Shown: piece after piece, positions 7,883-15,262 of the stretch
Layout: the number at the start of each line of letters is the position of its first letter
How positions within the stretch are numbered: position 1 is the stretch's first letter
Origin: Natronosalvus halobius
Lineage (GTDB): Archaea; Halobacteriota; Halobacteria; Halobacteriales; Natrialbaceae
Direction of reading: 5' to 3'
NCBI RefSeq assembly: GCF_024138145.1
Contig: NZ_CP099997.1
Coordinates: forward strand, 3,410,001-3,474,000
DNA: 64,000 nt
The notes under the pieces: generated by a model
Seen by the model: only the letters and a program-made list of their open reading frames with translations
Database searches by the model: none
What the model was told of the DNA's origin: nothing
Position numbers and translations under genes: made by a program

Positions 7883-8572
7883 TTACGACTGGGCGTCCAC
7901 CGGCGTCGCGACGCGGACGTGGCGGGCCACCTCCTGTGGGAGCGAGACCTGGGTTTCGGTATCCGCTGACTCGAGCGGCCGCGCGGTCACCATCCCGAAG
8001 GGGGCGACCTCGACGATCTCGAGTTCGACCCCGGGTTCGACGCCGTGTTCGGCCAGATACGAGAGAATCTCAGGGTCGTGATCGGCGACTTCCCGGACGA
8101 CGACGCGGTCGCCCGCCTCGAACGCCGAGATGGCGTCGCCGGTCGGCGTCTCCGGTGCCTCGAGCTCGGCGCTCGGAATGGGGGCACCGTGAGGGTCGAC
8201 GTCGGGATCGTCCAGTGCAGCGGCGACCCTGGCCTCGAAATCCTCGCTGATGTGGTGCTCGAGGCGGTCGGCCTCCGCGTGGACCTCCGACCAGTCGTAG
8301 TCGAGGTGTTCGGTCAGGTAGGCCTCGAGCAGGCGGTGGTGGCGGATCACCTCGAGGGCGACGGTCTCGCCTTCCGGGGTGAGGACCACCCCGCGGTACT
8401 TCTCGCGGTCGACGAGGCCGCGCTCCTCGAGCTTCGAGAGCATGCTGGTGACGGTTGGCGAAGTGACATCGAGCGCCTCGGCAATGGCGGAGGTCTTGAC
8501 CCGCTCGTCGCGTCCCTCCTGGAGCTGGTAGATTGCCTTGAGGTAGTCTTCCATGACGTCACTCAGCATCAT
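7883..8572 (-). CDS. sirR: DtxR/MntR-family metal-dependent regulator (SirR-like)
   Basis: Iron- or manganese-responsive repressor. Residues 1-65 are a winged HTH (MEDYLKAIYQLQEG, then VTSPTVTSMLSKLEERGLV). Residues ~66-130 are the helical dimerisation/metal domain with the HHRLLEAYL, HAEADRLEHHISEDF histidine and glutamate ligands. Residues ~155-225 form a FeoA/SH3-like domain (GDRVVVREVADHDPEILSYLAEHG). The start may be ATG 8572 or 8569. A TTTAGG-N10-CCTAAA palindrome lies at the predicted promoter, suggesting self-repression. It is divergent from arginase (gap 143 bp), which may share control. The metal specificity cannot be decided by eye. Confidence 0.85.
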   Translation of the reverse strand: MMLSDVMEDYLKAIYQLQEGRDERVKTSAIAEALDVTSPTVTSMLSKLEERGLVDREKYRGVVLTPEGETVALEVIRHHRLLEAYLTEHLDYDWSEVHAEADRLEHHISEDFEARVAAALDDPDVDPHGAPIPSAELEAPETPTGDAISAFEAGDRVVVREVADHDPEILSYLAEHGVEPGVELEIVEVAPFGMVTARPLESADTETQVSLPQEVARHVRVATPVDAQS

Positions 8573-8580
8573 CGTCCGAA

Positions 8581-8602
8581 TTTAGGCGCGTCTATTCCTA
8601 AA
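8581..8602. promoter_or_regulatory. Candidate SirR operator over its own promoter
   Basis: Perfect inverted repeat TTTAGG (8581-8586), 10-nt spacer, CCTAAA (8597-8602). It starts 9 bp upstream of the sirR start, in the position of the minus-strand TATA element (read as TTTAGGAATAG). DtxR-family boxes are typically palindromes with TTAGG/CCTAA arms, so autoregulation is likely but inferred. Confidence 0.55.
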
Positions 8603-8715
8603 GGTTCCGACGATCGAATTCGATCGCGACCGGCCCCGCTTCGCCGACCTCGCGGAATTGGGTACCCGAATCCGAAATCGGATCACTCTAAACGTCAGAT
8701 GGAGAACCTCGCGGT

Positions 8716-9636
8716 ATGGATCGAGCTGTCCACGTAATTGGTGCACCGATGGACTACGGGGCTGATCGACGCGGCGTCGACATGGGAACCTCCGCGATCA
8801 GGTACGCGGGCCTCGCCGACCAACTCGCGAACGCCGGCGTCGAGTGCCTCGACCAGGGCGACCTCCCGATGCCCCGTGCCGAGGAACGCGACCCCGACGC
8901 GAACCAGCCGGTCGAGGGCAATGCCAAGTTCCTCCGCGAGGTCGAGGACGTGACCACGCGCGTCGCCAGTTCCGTCGCGGCGACCCTGGAGACCGGCGCG
9001 TTCCCGCTGGTCCTCGGCGGCGACCACTCCATCGCCATCGGATCGATGGGCGGCGCCGCCAGGGACGCCGACCTCGGCGTCGTCTGGTTCGACGCCCACG
9101 CCGACCTCAATACGCCCGCGACGTCCCCGAGCGGGAACGTCCACGGAATGCCCCTCGCGGCGACGCTCGGTCACGGCATGTTCGACGGACTCGAGTGGGC
9201 TCACGCCCCGCGGGTCCGCGAGGAATCGGTCGCCTACGTCGGTCTCCGGAGCATCGACGAGCGCGAGCGCGAACTCGTTCGCGAAAGCGAGTTGACCGCG
9301 TTCACCATGGCCGACATTGACGATCGGGGCATTGCAGCGGCCGTCGAGGACGCCCTGGACGTGGCGACGGCGGGCACCGACGGCGTCCACGTCAGCCTCG
9401 ACCTGGACTGGCTCGATCCCAACGTAGCCCCCGGCGTCGGGACCCCCGTTCGCGGCGGCGTCACCTACCGGGAGGCCCACTCGGCGCTCGAGACCGTCTA
9501 CGAGCGCGACCAGGACGAGGGAATCCTCCGGTCGATGGACGTCGTCGAGGTCAACCCGATCCTGGACGAGCAAAACGAGACGGCCGAACTGGCCGCCGAA
9601 CTGGCGGCGAGCGTCTTTGGGAAGCGGATTCTGTAA
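8716..9636 (+). CDS. rocF: Arginase
   Basis: Ureohydrolase family enzyme that should hydrolyse L-arginine to ornithine and urea. The N-terminal [15 protein letters not shown] pattern is that of arginases, not agmatinases. Manganese ligands are visible in GGDHS (~98-102), DAHADLN (~124-130) and [14 protein letters not shown] (~225-238), which is followed by GTPVRGG. Length (306 aa) is typical. The gene is divergent from sirR. A weak TATA-like ctctaaac at ~8687 precedes the ATG at 8716 and is flanked upstream by two short inverted repeats (gggtaccc at 8660-8667 and tccga-aa-tcgga at 8671-8682) that could be operators. Arginases need manganese, so adjacency to a metalloregulator is suggestive only. 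Confidence 0.87.
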   Translation: MDRAVHVIGAPMDYGADRRGVDMGTSAIRYAGLADQLANAGVECLDQGDLPMPRAEERDPDANQPVEGNAKFLREVEDVTTRVASSVAATLETGAFPLVLGGDHSIAIGSMGGAARDADLGVVWFDAHADLNTPATSPSGNVHGMPLAATLGHGMFDGLEWAHAPRVREESVAYVGLRSIDERERELVRESELTAFTMADIDDRGIAAAVEDALDVATAGTDGVHVSLDLDWLDPNVAPGVGTPVRGGVTYREAHSALETVYERDQDEGILRSMDVVEVNPILDEQNETAELAAELAASVFGKRIL

Positions 9637-9746
9637 CTATATCGAATACTTGAGTATTTCCGACGGGTTCTGCTGCATGGGAACGGTGCGCACGCCTATC
9701 CGGGTTTCAACACCTTTGTATCGGTGTGCTACGGAGGTTGGCGTAT

Positions 9747-10901
9747 ATGACCGAGAACGTCGTCGTGCTCGGCTCCGGCTACGCCGGCGCCGGTGCGATC
9801 AAGTCGCTCCAATCGGAACTCGACGAGACCGCTCGACTGACCTGGATCTCCGACACCGACTACCACCTCGTGTTGCACGAGTCCCATCGCGTGGTTCGAG
9901 ATCCCTCGGTTCGCTCGGACATCACCATCCCGGTCGCCGACATCGCCGACCCCAAGACCCGGTTCATCACCGACACCGTCACCGGCCTCGACACCGAGGA
10001 ACGCATCGTCGAACTCGAGGACGGAAAGGACGTCGAGTACGACTACGTGCTGGTCGCACTGGGTAGCAGCACCGCCTACTACGGCATTCCCGGCCTCGCG
10101 GAGCACTCGCTGACGCTCAAGAGCCTCGACGACGCCCTCGAGATCAACGAGCGGATCACCGAGGCGAGTCGCGACGCGACCCGCGGGGAACCGGCCCAGG
10201 TCGTCATTGGCGGCGCCGGTCTCTCGGGCATCCAGACCGCCGGTGAGATCGCGGCATTCCGCGACGAGAACCGCGCGCCCCTCGATATCCACCTGGTCGA
10301 GGCCCTCGACGAAATCTTCCCCGGGAACGATCCCGAGATCCAGCAGGCCCTGCGCGACCTGCTCGAGGAAGCCGGCGTCACGATCCACACCGACGACCCG
10401 ATCACCGAGGCCGAAGACGGCGTCATCCACTTCGACGAGGGCGACCCCCTCGAGTACGACGTGTTCGTCTGGACTGGCGGCATCACGGGGCGCCAAGCCC
10501 TCGACGGGACCGACCTCGAGAACCAGCACAACCGCGTCAACGCGAAGGCGAATTTCCGGACCTCCGACGAGCGCGTGTTCGCCATCGGCGACTCGGCAAT
10601 CGTCGACCAGGGCAGCCAGCCCGCCCCACCGACCGCGCAGGCCGCCTGGCAAGCCGCGGAGGTCGTCGGCGAGAACATCGCCCGCGCAATCGACAACCGC
10701 CCGCTCGAGACCTGGGAGTACGACGACAAGGGGACGGTCGTTTCCGTCGGCGACGAGGCCGTCGCCCACGGCGTCAAGAGACTCCCCGTCGACACCTTCG
10801 GTGGCTTCCCCGCGAAGAACCTCAAGAAGCTCATCGCCGCCCGCTGGATCGCCGATCTGACCTCCTGGAACCGGGCCCGCAAGGCCTGGTCCGTGCTCTG
10901 A
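9747..10901 (+). CDS. Type II NADH dehydrogenase-like FAD oxidoreductase
   Basis: Membrane-peripheral flavoprotein of the NDH-2 / sulfide:quinone reductase superfamily, which passes electrons from NAD(P)H to quinone without pumping protons. FAD-binding VLGSGYAGAGAIKSL lies at the N-terminus. Substrate-domain glycines VVIGGAGLSGIQTAGEIA are at ~150-170, the second FAD motif RVFAIGDSA at ~280, and the quinone-proximal PTAQAAWQAAE after it. The C-terminus has an amphipathic basic stretch (KNLKKLIAARWIADLTSWNRARKAW) consistent with membrane attachment. The ATG at 9747 is supported by GGAGG at 9733-9737, one of few clear Shine-Dalgarno sites here. The start is preceded by a 110-bp spacer after arginase. 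Confidence 0.87.
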   Translation: MTENVVVLGSGYAGAGAIKSLQSELDETARLTWISDTDYHLVLHESHRVVRDPSVRSDITIPVADIADPKTRFITDTVTGLDTEERIVELEDGKDVEYDYVLVALGSSTAYYGIPGLAEHSLTLKSLDDALEINERITEASRDATRGEPAQVVIGGAGLSGIQTAGEIAAFRDENRAPLDIHLVEALDEIFPGNDPEIQQALRDLLEEAGVTIHTDDPITEAEDGVIHFDEGDPLEYDVFVWTGGITGRQALDGTDLENQHNRVNAKANFRTSDERVFAIGDSAIVDQGSQPAPPTAQAAWQAAEVVGENIARAIDNRPLETWEYDDKGTVVSVGDEAVAHGVKRLPVDTFGGFPAKNLKKLIAARWIADLTSWNRARKAWSVL

Positions 10902-10919
10902 TCGAGGCCTGAGTGTCCC

Positions 10920-11537
10920 GTGGACCCGATCGTTTTCGACGTCTTGTCTTCGCTCGAGGGCGCCCTCAGTAGCCTTGCCGATGGATCGGTTCCGGTTTCG
11001 GATGCCGTTCCTGACCCGGTCCTGGTTCCAGGACTGGCCCAGGCGCAACTCGCCAGCGTCGAGGGGTGGGCTCGAAACCTCCTCGACGCCGCCAGTGGCC
11101 CCTGGCAGTACGCCCTCGTCTTCGCGCTCGCGGCGACTCCCCTGCTCGAGATCCTGGTGGTGATCCCGCTCGGTGTCGCCCTCGATCTCGATCCGGTCGG
11201 AGTCGCCATCGTGGCGTTTGCCGGCAACGTCCTCCCGATCTACGGCATCGTTCTGGCGGCCGACCGGGTCATGGCGTGGCTCGAGGGCCGTCGCTCGAGT
11301 GAACCCTCTAAGCGCCGAAAACGGGCGGTCCGCATCTGGAACCGCTACGGTCTGCCAGGGCTGGCGCTTCTCTCGCCCGTCACGACCGGGGTCCACCTGG
11401 CGGCCGTCCTCGCGCTTTCGCTAGGCGCTCGTGGCCGGGACACGCTCGCGTGGATGACCGCCAGCATCGCCCTCTGGACGGTCCTCATCACGATCGCCAG
11501 TGTCGTCGGACGGTCCGCGATCGAGGGCGCCTTCTAG
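10920..11537 (+). CDS. Small multidrug-export family membrane protein
   Basis: Integral membrane protein of the putative small multi-drug export family (PF06695 type); actual transport function is unproven. After a ~60-residue N-terminal region come the hallmark TPLLEILVVIPLGVALDL and AFAGNVLPIYGIVLAADRV helices, a basic cytoplasmic loop (SKRRKRAVRIWNRYG), and GLALLSPVTTGVHLAAVLALSLG with a final helix. The GTG start at 10920 lies 18 bp after the NADH dehydrogenase stop, so the two are probably cotranscribed. No clear alternative start exists upstream. Confidence 0.8.
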   Translation: MDPIVFDVLSSLEGALSSLADGSVPVSDAVPDPVLVPGLAQAQLASVEGWARNLLDAASGPWQYALVFALAATPLLEILVVIPLGVALDLDPVGVAIVAFAGNVLPIYGIVLAADRVMAWLEGRRSSEPSKRRKRAVRIWNRYGLPGLALLSPVTTGVHLAAVLALSLGARGRDTLAWMTASIALWTVLITIASVVGRSAIEGAF

Positions 11538-11543
11538 TCGCTT

Positions 11544-11993
11544 CTACGGACTCACTCGGTCTGGCCCGTCGTCACCGACGACGAGAACCGGCTTCGAGGA
11601 CAGGCGAACCAGCGCGTCGACCGTACTCCCCAGCAGGGCTTCGCGAAACGCCGATCGACCTTGCGCACCCACGACGATCATCGAACAGCCCTGCTCGTCG
11701 GCGTAGTCGAGAACCTCCTCGTGGGGCGTCCCTCGTTTCCGAGCGGTCGTGACGTGGACGCCGGACTCGCCCGCCGCCGCCTCGACTCGCTCCAGGGCGT
11801 CGTCAGCACGGGATCGCTGTCGCTCGCGAACCTCCTCGGGGTCGACGATTCCCGAATCGTAGGCCGTTCGGTCCTCGAGCACCGAGATGGCGAACAGCGG
11901 GACCGCGAGCGTCTCGGCGAGGAAGACGGCGTGATCGACCGCTCGCTCGGCCGTGTCGCTGCCGTCGGTGGCGACGAGAATCGACTCGTACAT
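11544..11993 (-). CDS. Universal stress protein UspA family
   Basis: A 149-residue single-domain Usp. N-terminal ILVATDGSDTAERAVDHAVFLA supplies the first strand and the nucleotide-binding aspartate. The ATP-binding loop GAQGRSAFREALLGST near residues 112-127 matches the G-2x-G-9x-GS pattern of ATP-binding Usps. The C-terminal strand KPVLVVGDD closes the fold. The start (ATG at 11993) fits the family; the frame extends further upstream only through intergenic sequence. It converges on the membrane-protein gene with a 6-bp gap and is divergent from the DUF3179 gene. Confidence 0.88.
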   Translation of the reverse strand: MYESILVATDGSDTAERAVDHAVFLAETLAVPLFAISVLEDRTAYDSGIVDPEEVRERQRSRADDALERVEAAAGESGVHVTTARKRGTPHEEVLDYADEQGCSMIVVGAQGRSAFREALLGSTVDALVRLSSKPVLVVGDDGPDRVSP

Positions 11994-12078
11994 ACCTGGC
12001 CTTGGTCGCCGATCGGAAAGAAGATTCACCTCCTGGATCGAGCCCTGGATTTTTCTCGTATCCGGACGAGGGCCTCGT

Positions 12079-13092
12079 ATGAACGTCAGACAGGTTATTC
12101 CCCGAGACGCGATCCCCAGCATCGACGATCCCCGGTTCGGCCCGGACCACCGGGGACCGGCTTCCGACGAAGCCGTCGTCCTCGAAACCGAGGACGGCTC
12201 CGCGCGGGCGTACCCGCTCCGGATTCTCGACTACCACGAGGTGGTCAACGACGAGGTTTCGGGCGCCCCGGTGGCCGTCACCTGGTGTCCGCTCTGTGCC
12301 AGTGCCGTCGTCTACGACGCCGTCGTCGACGGTCGTCGCCTTACGTTCGGCGTGAGCGGAAAGCTCGCCGACGACGACCTGGTCCTCTACGATCGAGAAA
12401 CTGACTCCGAGTGGAAACAATCCTCGGGCGTCTGCATCGACGGCTCTCTCGAGGAGGCACGACTGTCTCCGCGGGCGTCCTCACTGACGACGGTCGAGCG
12501 TTTTTCCGAGCGCTACCCCGACGGCCGAGTCCTCCAGCCCGTCCCCGACGCCGAAAGCGAAGCCGCGAGCGAGAACGACGATCCGGCGCCGGTCGACTAC
12601 GACGAACGACCGTACGCGGGGTACTTCGCGAGCGACGAAGTCGGCCTCGCTGGCCTTCGTGGCGACGGTGACGGCGACAGTGACGGCGGCCGGACCTGGA
12701 ACCGAACTGACCTCGAGCCCAAAGCGGTCGTCCTCGGCATCGAGCGCGCCGGCGACGCGCTCGGAATCCCCGTCCCGTGGGTTCGCGAGGCGGGTGGCGT
12801 CCTGACGGCGTCGGTCGGCGAGAGCGAGGTCGTCGTCCTGGCTGGCGAGGCCGGCATCCACGCGTTCGAGGCGCCCGATTTCGCCCTCGAGTTCGGGCGA
12901 GCGGTAGACGTGGATGTGGACGTAGACGTAGACGCAACCGGCAGCTCGCCGCTCGTCGGCGACGGCACGACCTGGGACCCCGTCACCGGCGAGAGTGAGG
13001 ACGGGCGCCGCCTCGAAGCCGTCCCTGCGAAGCGATTGTTCGCGTTCGCCTGGTGTGACGATCACGGGCAGGAATCGCTCGTCGATCGGTGA
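12079..13092 (+). CDS. DUF3179 domain-containing protein
   Basis: A 337-residue protein of the DUF3179 family, common in halophiles, of unknown function. Signatures are the N-terminal VIPRDAIPSIDDPRF, the central VTWCPLCASAVVYD with paired cysteines that could bind metal, and SGKLADDDLVLYDRETDSEWKQ. There is a polar insertion at ~155-200 (ESEAASENDDPAP, and a Gly/Asp stretch at ~215-225) and a short DVDVDVDVDA repeat near residue 290. No signal peptide is evident from the ATG at 12079, although many relatives are secreted. It is divergent from uspA. Confidence 0.85.
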   Translation: MNVRQVIPRDAIPSIDDPRFGPDHRGPASDEAVVLETEDGSARAYPLRILDYHEVVNDEVSGAPVAVTWCPLCASAVVYDAVVDGRRLTFGVSGKLADDDLVLYDRETDSEWKQSSGVCIDGSLEEARLSPRASSLTTVERFSERYPDGRVLQPVPDAESEAASENDDPAPVDYDERPYAGYFASDEVGLAGLRGDGDGDSDGGRTWNRTDLEPKAVVLGIERAGDALGIPVPWVREAGGVLTASVGESEVVVLAGEAGIHAFEAPDFALEFGRAVDVDVDVDVDATGSSPLVGDGTTWDPVTGESEDGRRLEAVPAKRLFAFAWCDDHGQESLVDR

Positions 13093-13162
13093 GTCGGCAG
13101 CGAGTGCACCCCTGGCGCCGGTGCCGGTGAACGCGCCGCTCGGTGACGAACGTCGCGTTACC

Positions 13163-13636
13163 TCACGCTCGAGGGTCCAGATCCGGTCCTGGATAGGTGC
13201 CTCCCTCGACGGCCTCGTACAGGCTCTCGGCGTCGAACACCGTCGCGAACGCGTCAGGCGACCGCACGCTCACGGCGACCCGCGGCTGTAAGGTCATGCC
13301 CGCTTTCGCCGACCCCAGGCGCTCGTCGAACGAGAGGAGGTGTGCGGCGTTCCCCCGGTAGGCCGAGGCGAGTGCCGGGTGATCCTCGGACGGGTGCTCG
13401 ACGCGGACGCGCTCACGCTCGAGTCGGTCACGGTGGGCTCGCGCGAGGTCGGCGTCGGCCAGCGCGGTCACGAGCGATTCGGTCGCTGCGAGAAGTTCGT
13501 CGCTCGCGACCAGGTCGATCCAGGAGTGGCGACGTACGTGGTCGAGGGCGTCCCTGGCTGCCCCGCCGACGAGGAGGTCCGCCGCGAGTACGTCCGCGTC
13601 GGCGACGACGCGCGCCGGGTTCGGCTGGTCAGGCAT
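13163..13636 (-). CDS. PIN-fold family protein (DUF7384-like)
   Basis: A 157-residue PIN-like protein. The first strand VVADADVLAADLLVGG carries the acidic residues expected at a PIN nuclease site, with further acidic positions (SEDHPALASA and LLSFDERLG) in the C-terminal part where PIN domains place the remaining metal ligands. Haloarchaeal homologues are annotated as a domain of unknown function. Its start overlaps the end of the small upstream gene by 8 bp, so the two are translated together. Whether it is an active RNase or part of a toxin-antitoxin-like pair is unproven. Confidence 0.7.
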   Translation of the reverse strand: MPDQPNPARVVADADVLAADLLVGGAARDALDHVRRHSWIDLVASDELLAATESLVTALADADLARAHRDRLERERVRVEHPSEDHPALASAYRGNAAHLLSFDERLGSAKAGMTLQPRVAVSVRSPDAFATVFDAESLYEAVEGGTYPGPDLDPRA

Positions 13637-13829
13637 CTTCGTCCTCCGGGGTCGATTCGGGCGCAGGTTTCGGTTCCGATTTCGACGCTGGTTCCGGCTT
13701 CGATCCTGAACCTGGATTGGGGTCGTCGTCGGCCGACTCGCGCCGTCTCGCTAGCTCGTTTTGAATCGTCTCGAGATCACCCGTGAACGACTCGCCCCGG
13801 TCGAACAGCGTTTGCCAGCGTTCGGTCAT
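13629..13829 (-). CDS. Small acidic partner protein upstream of the PIN gene
   Basis: A 66-residue protein starting at the ATG at 13829 (MTERWQTLFDRGESF). The N-terminal half is a predicted amphipathic helix pair (FTGDLETIQNELARRRE). The C-terminal half is a low-complexity Lys/Pro/Glu/Ser tail. It overlaps the PIN gene by 8 bp, giving a tight two-gene unit. I do not recognise a named family; conservation of the pair would be the main evidence for function. Confidence 0.6.
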   Translation of the reverse strand: MTERWQTLFDRGESFTGDLETIQNELARRRESADDDPNPGSGSKPEPASKSEPKPAPESTPEDEDA

Positions 13830-13920
13830 CACTCGAGGTTGGGGTTCGATCCTCAAAAGTACTCGAGCGGCGGCCGGTCAGTCGATGGTCGCGTTTGTTC
13901 GAGAGTGGCGTCGAGTTCGC

Positions 13921-13986
13921 GGTGGGAGGCAAGTCGAGCCCGTGGTGGGAGGCAAGTCGAGCCCGTGGTGGGAGGCAAGTCGAGTC
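13921..13986. repeat. 23-bp tandem repeat, about three copies
   Basis: Units beginning ggtgggaggcaagtcgag start at 13921, 13944 and 13967; the last is shortened. They lie in the ~240-bp spacer between the PIN operon and the bat-type regulator. The adjacent sequence at 14010-14040 contains an AT-rich TATA element (aattatataggg near 14014-14025) that probably serves the regulator gene. Confidence 0.8.
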
Positions 13987-14070
13987 AGGCAGCGATTTCG
14001 TCCAGGTAGCAACCAAATTATATAGGGGGTAGAATATTGATTCACCTATGTGTGATTTTCCGTGAGAAAA

Positions 14071-14766
14071 ATGCGCCGGTCCCCTAACGCGAAACGGAGT
14101 GCCTCCGCCGTCGAAGTTACGTTTTCTGTATCTGACGATTCGTATCCGTTCGTCGCGGCATCGACCATCGATGGCTGTGAAATCGAGTTAGCGAAACTGC
14201 TTCCGCGGGACGACGGCCGGTTCGCGGAGTACTTCACCGTCACGGGGGCCGAGACGAGTCGAATCCGCGACCTCGCGGCGAACCACGCCTCGATGAGCGT
14301 TTCGCTTCTCGAATCGTACGACCGCGGTGGGTTGTTCGAATTTCTGGTGTCCGTCGACTGTCCCGCCGTGACCCTGGCGACGTGCGGAGCGCTCCCCAGA
14401 GAGGTTCGTGGCGTCGACGGCGAAGGACGGATCGTCGCCGAAATACCGTCGCCGTACGACGCTGGTAACGTCATCGAGACGTTTCTCGAGGAGACCGCCG
14501 GCGCCTCGCTCGTCTCCAAGCGCGAAACGGGATCCATTACGCCGCTCTTTACGGAATCGTCGTTCGAGCAGGTCCTGGAGGCCCAGCTCACCGACCGTCA
14601 GCACGAGGTGCTCGAGGTCGCCTACGACGCGGGCTACTACGACTGGCCGCGAACGTGTACCGGCGAGGAGGTAGCCGAGCGCCTCGACATTACCTCCGCA
14701 ACGTTCTCAGAGCACATCCACACCGCCGAGCGAAAGCTGCTCACGATGCTTTTCAGCGGGTCGTGA
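14071..14766 (+). CDS. Bacterio-opsin activator (bat)-type HTH regulator
   Basis: Transcription regulator of the HTH-10 group. The N-terminal ~150 residues are a bacterio-opsin-activator-like sensing domain with no cysteine or PAS signature. The C-terminal HTH (~170-230) shows LTDRQHEVLEVAYDAGYYDWPRTCTGEEVAERLDI, then FSEHIHTAERKLL, which is diagnostic of the family. A GTG at 14062 is an alternative start. A TATA-like sequence at ~14016-14025 gives a leader of ~20-25 nt. Its target genes are unknown; the neighbouring HalOD1 protein and multi-PAS kinase could be signalling partners, an inference from position alone. Confidence 0.85.
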   Translation: MRRSPNAKRSASAVEVTFSVSDDSYPFVAASTIDGCEIELAKLLPRDDGRFAEYFTVTGAETSRIRDLAANHASMSVSLLESYDRGGLFEFLVSVDCPAVTLATCGALPREVRGVDGEGRIVAEIPSPYDAGNVIETFLEETAGASLVSKRETGSITPLFTESSFEQVLEAQLTDRQHEVLEVAYDAGYYDWPRTCTGEEVAERLDITSATFSEHIHTAERKLLTMLFSGS

Positions 14767-14822
14767 GGCTGGGGACGTGACCGAACACGACGGAACGTGA
14801 CTGAACGCGACAGACCACGACG

Positions 14823-15143
14823 TCAATCGCTCTCAGAAACTGTGACGGTCGTCCGGCCGCTGGTAGCGATGGTCACGTCACACCCGTGAAACCGGAACTC
14901 GATGACGCCCGTTCGCAGTGATACTCCGTGGCCGGTCGGTGCGAACAGTTGATCGAGCGCCTCGGGGTCGACGACCTCGTAGAGCGGGGGGATGGATTCC
15001 GGTGTCGACCCGGTGGCGGCGGCGACCGCCTCGACCACCTCTTCCGAGGGTGATTCCTCGCTCGCCCAGTCGTGGAAGACGGTGTACGTGTCGGTCTCCG
15101 GATCGTACCCAATCCTGTCGTCGGGTGAGTGGTTTGAGGACAT
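14823..15143 (-). CDS. HalOD1 output domain protein
   Basis: A 106-residue protein made almost entirely of a HalOD1 domain, a predicted output module found in haloarchaeal signalling. Recognisable parts are WASEESPSEEVVEAVAAATG, then PPLYEVVDPEALDQLF, and the closing beta strands VIEFRFHGCDVTIATSGRTTVTV. It lies 120 bp downstream of the large kinase on the same strand, so it may belong to its transcript or have its own promoter. The biochemical role of HalOD1 is not established. Confidence 0.85.
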   Translation of the reverse strand: MSSNHSPDDRIGYDPETDTYTVFHDWASEESPSEEVVEAVAAATGSTPESIPPLYEVVDPEALDQLFAPTGHGVSLRTGVIEFRFHGCDVTIATSGRTTVTVSESD

Positions 15144-15262
15144 TGGAGGACAGAAGTGATTATCGACTATCAGGCACGATGAGGGGCGACGTCTTAGTTT
15201 CGGCCCCTACATCTCGAGGGCCCCGAACGGATCCGAAACGAGCCACCGGATCCGGTTTTCTC

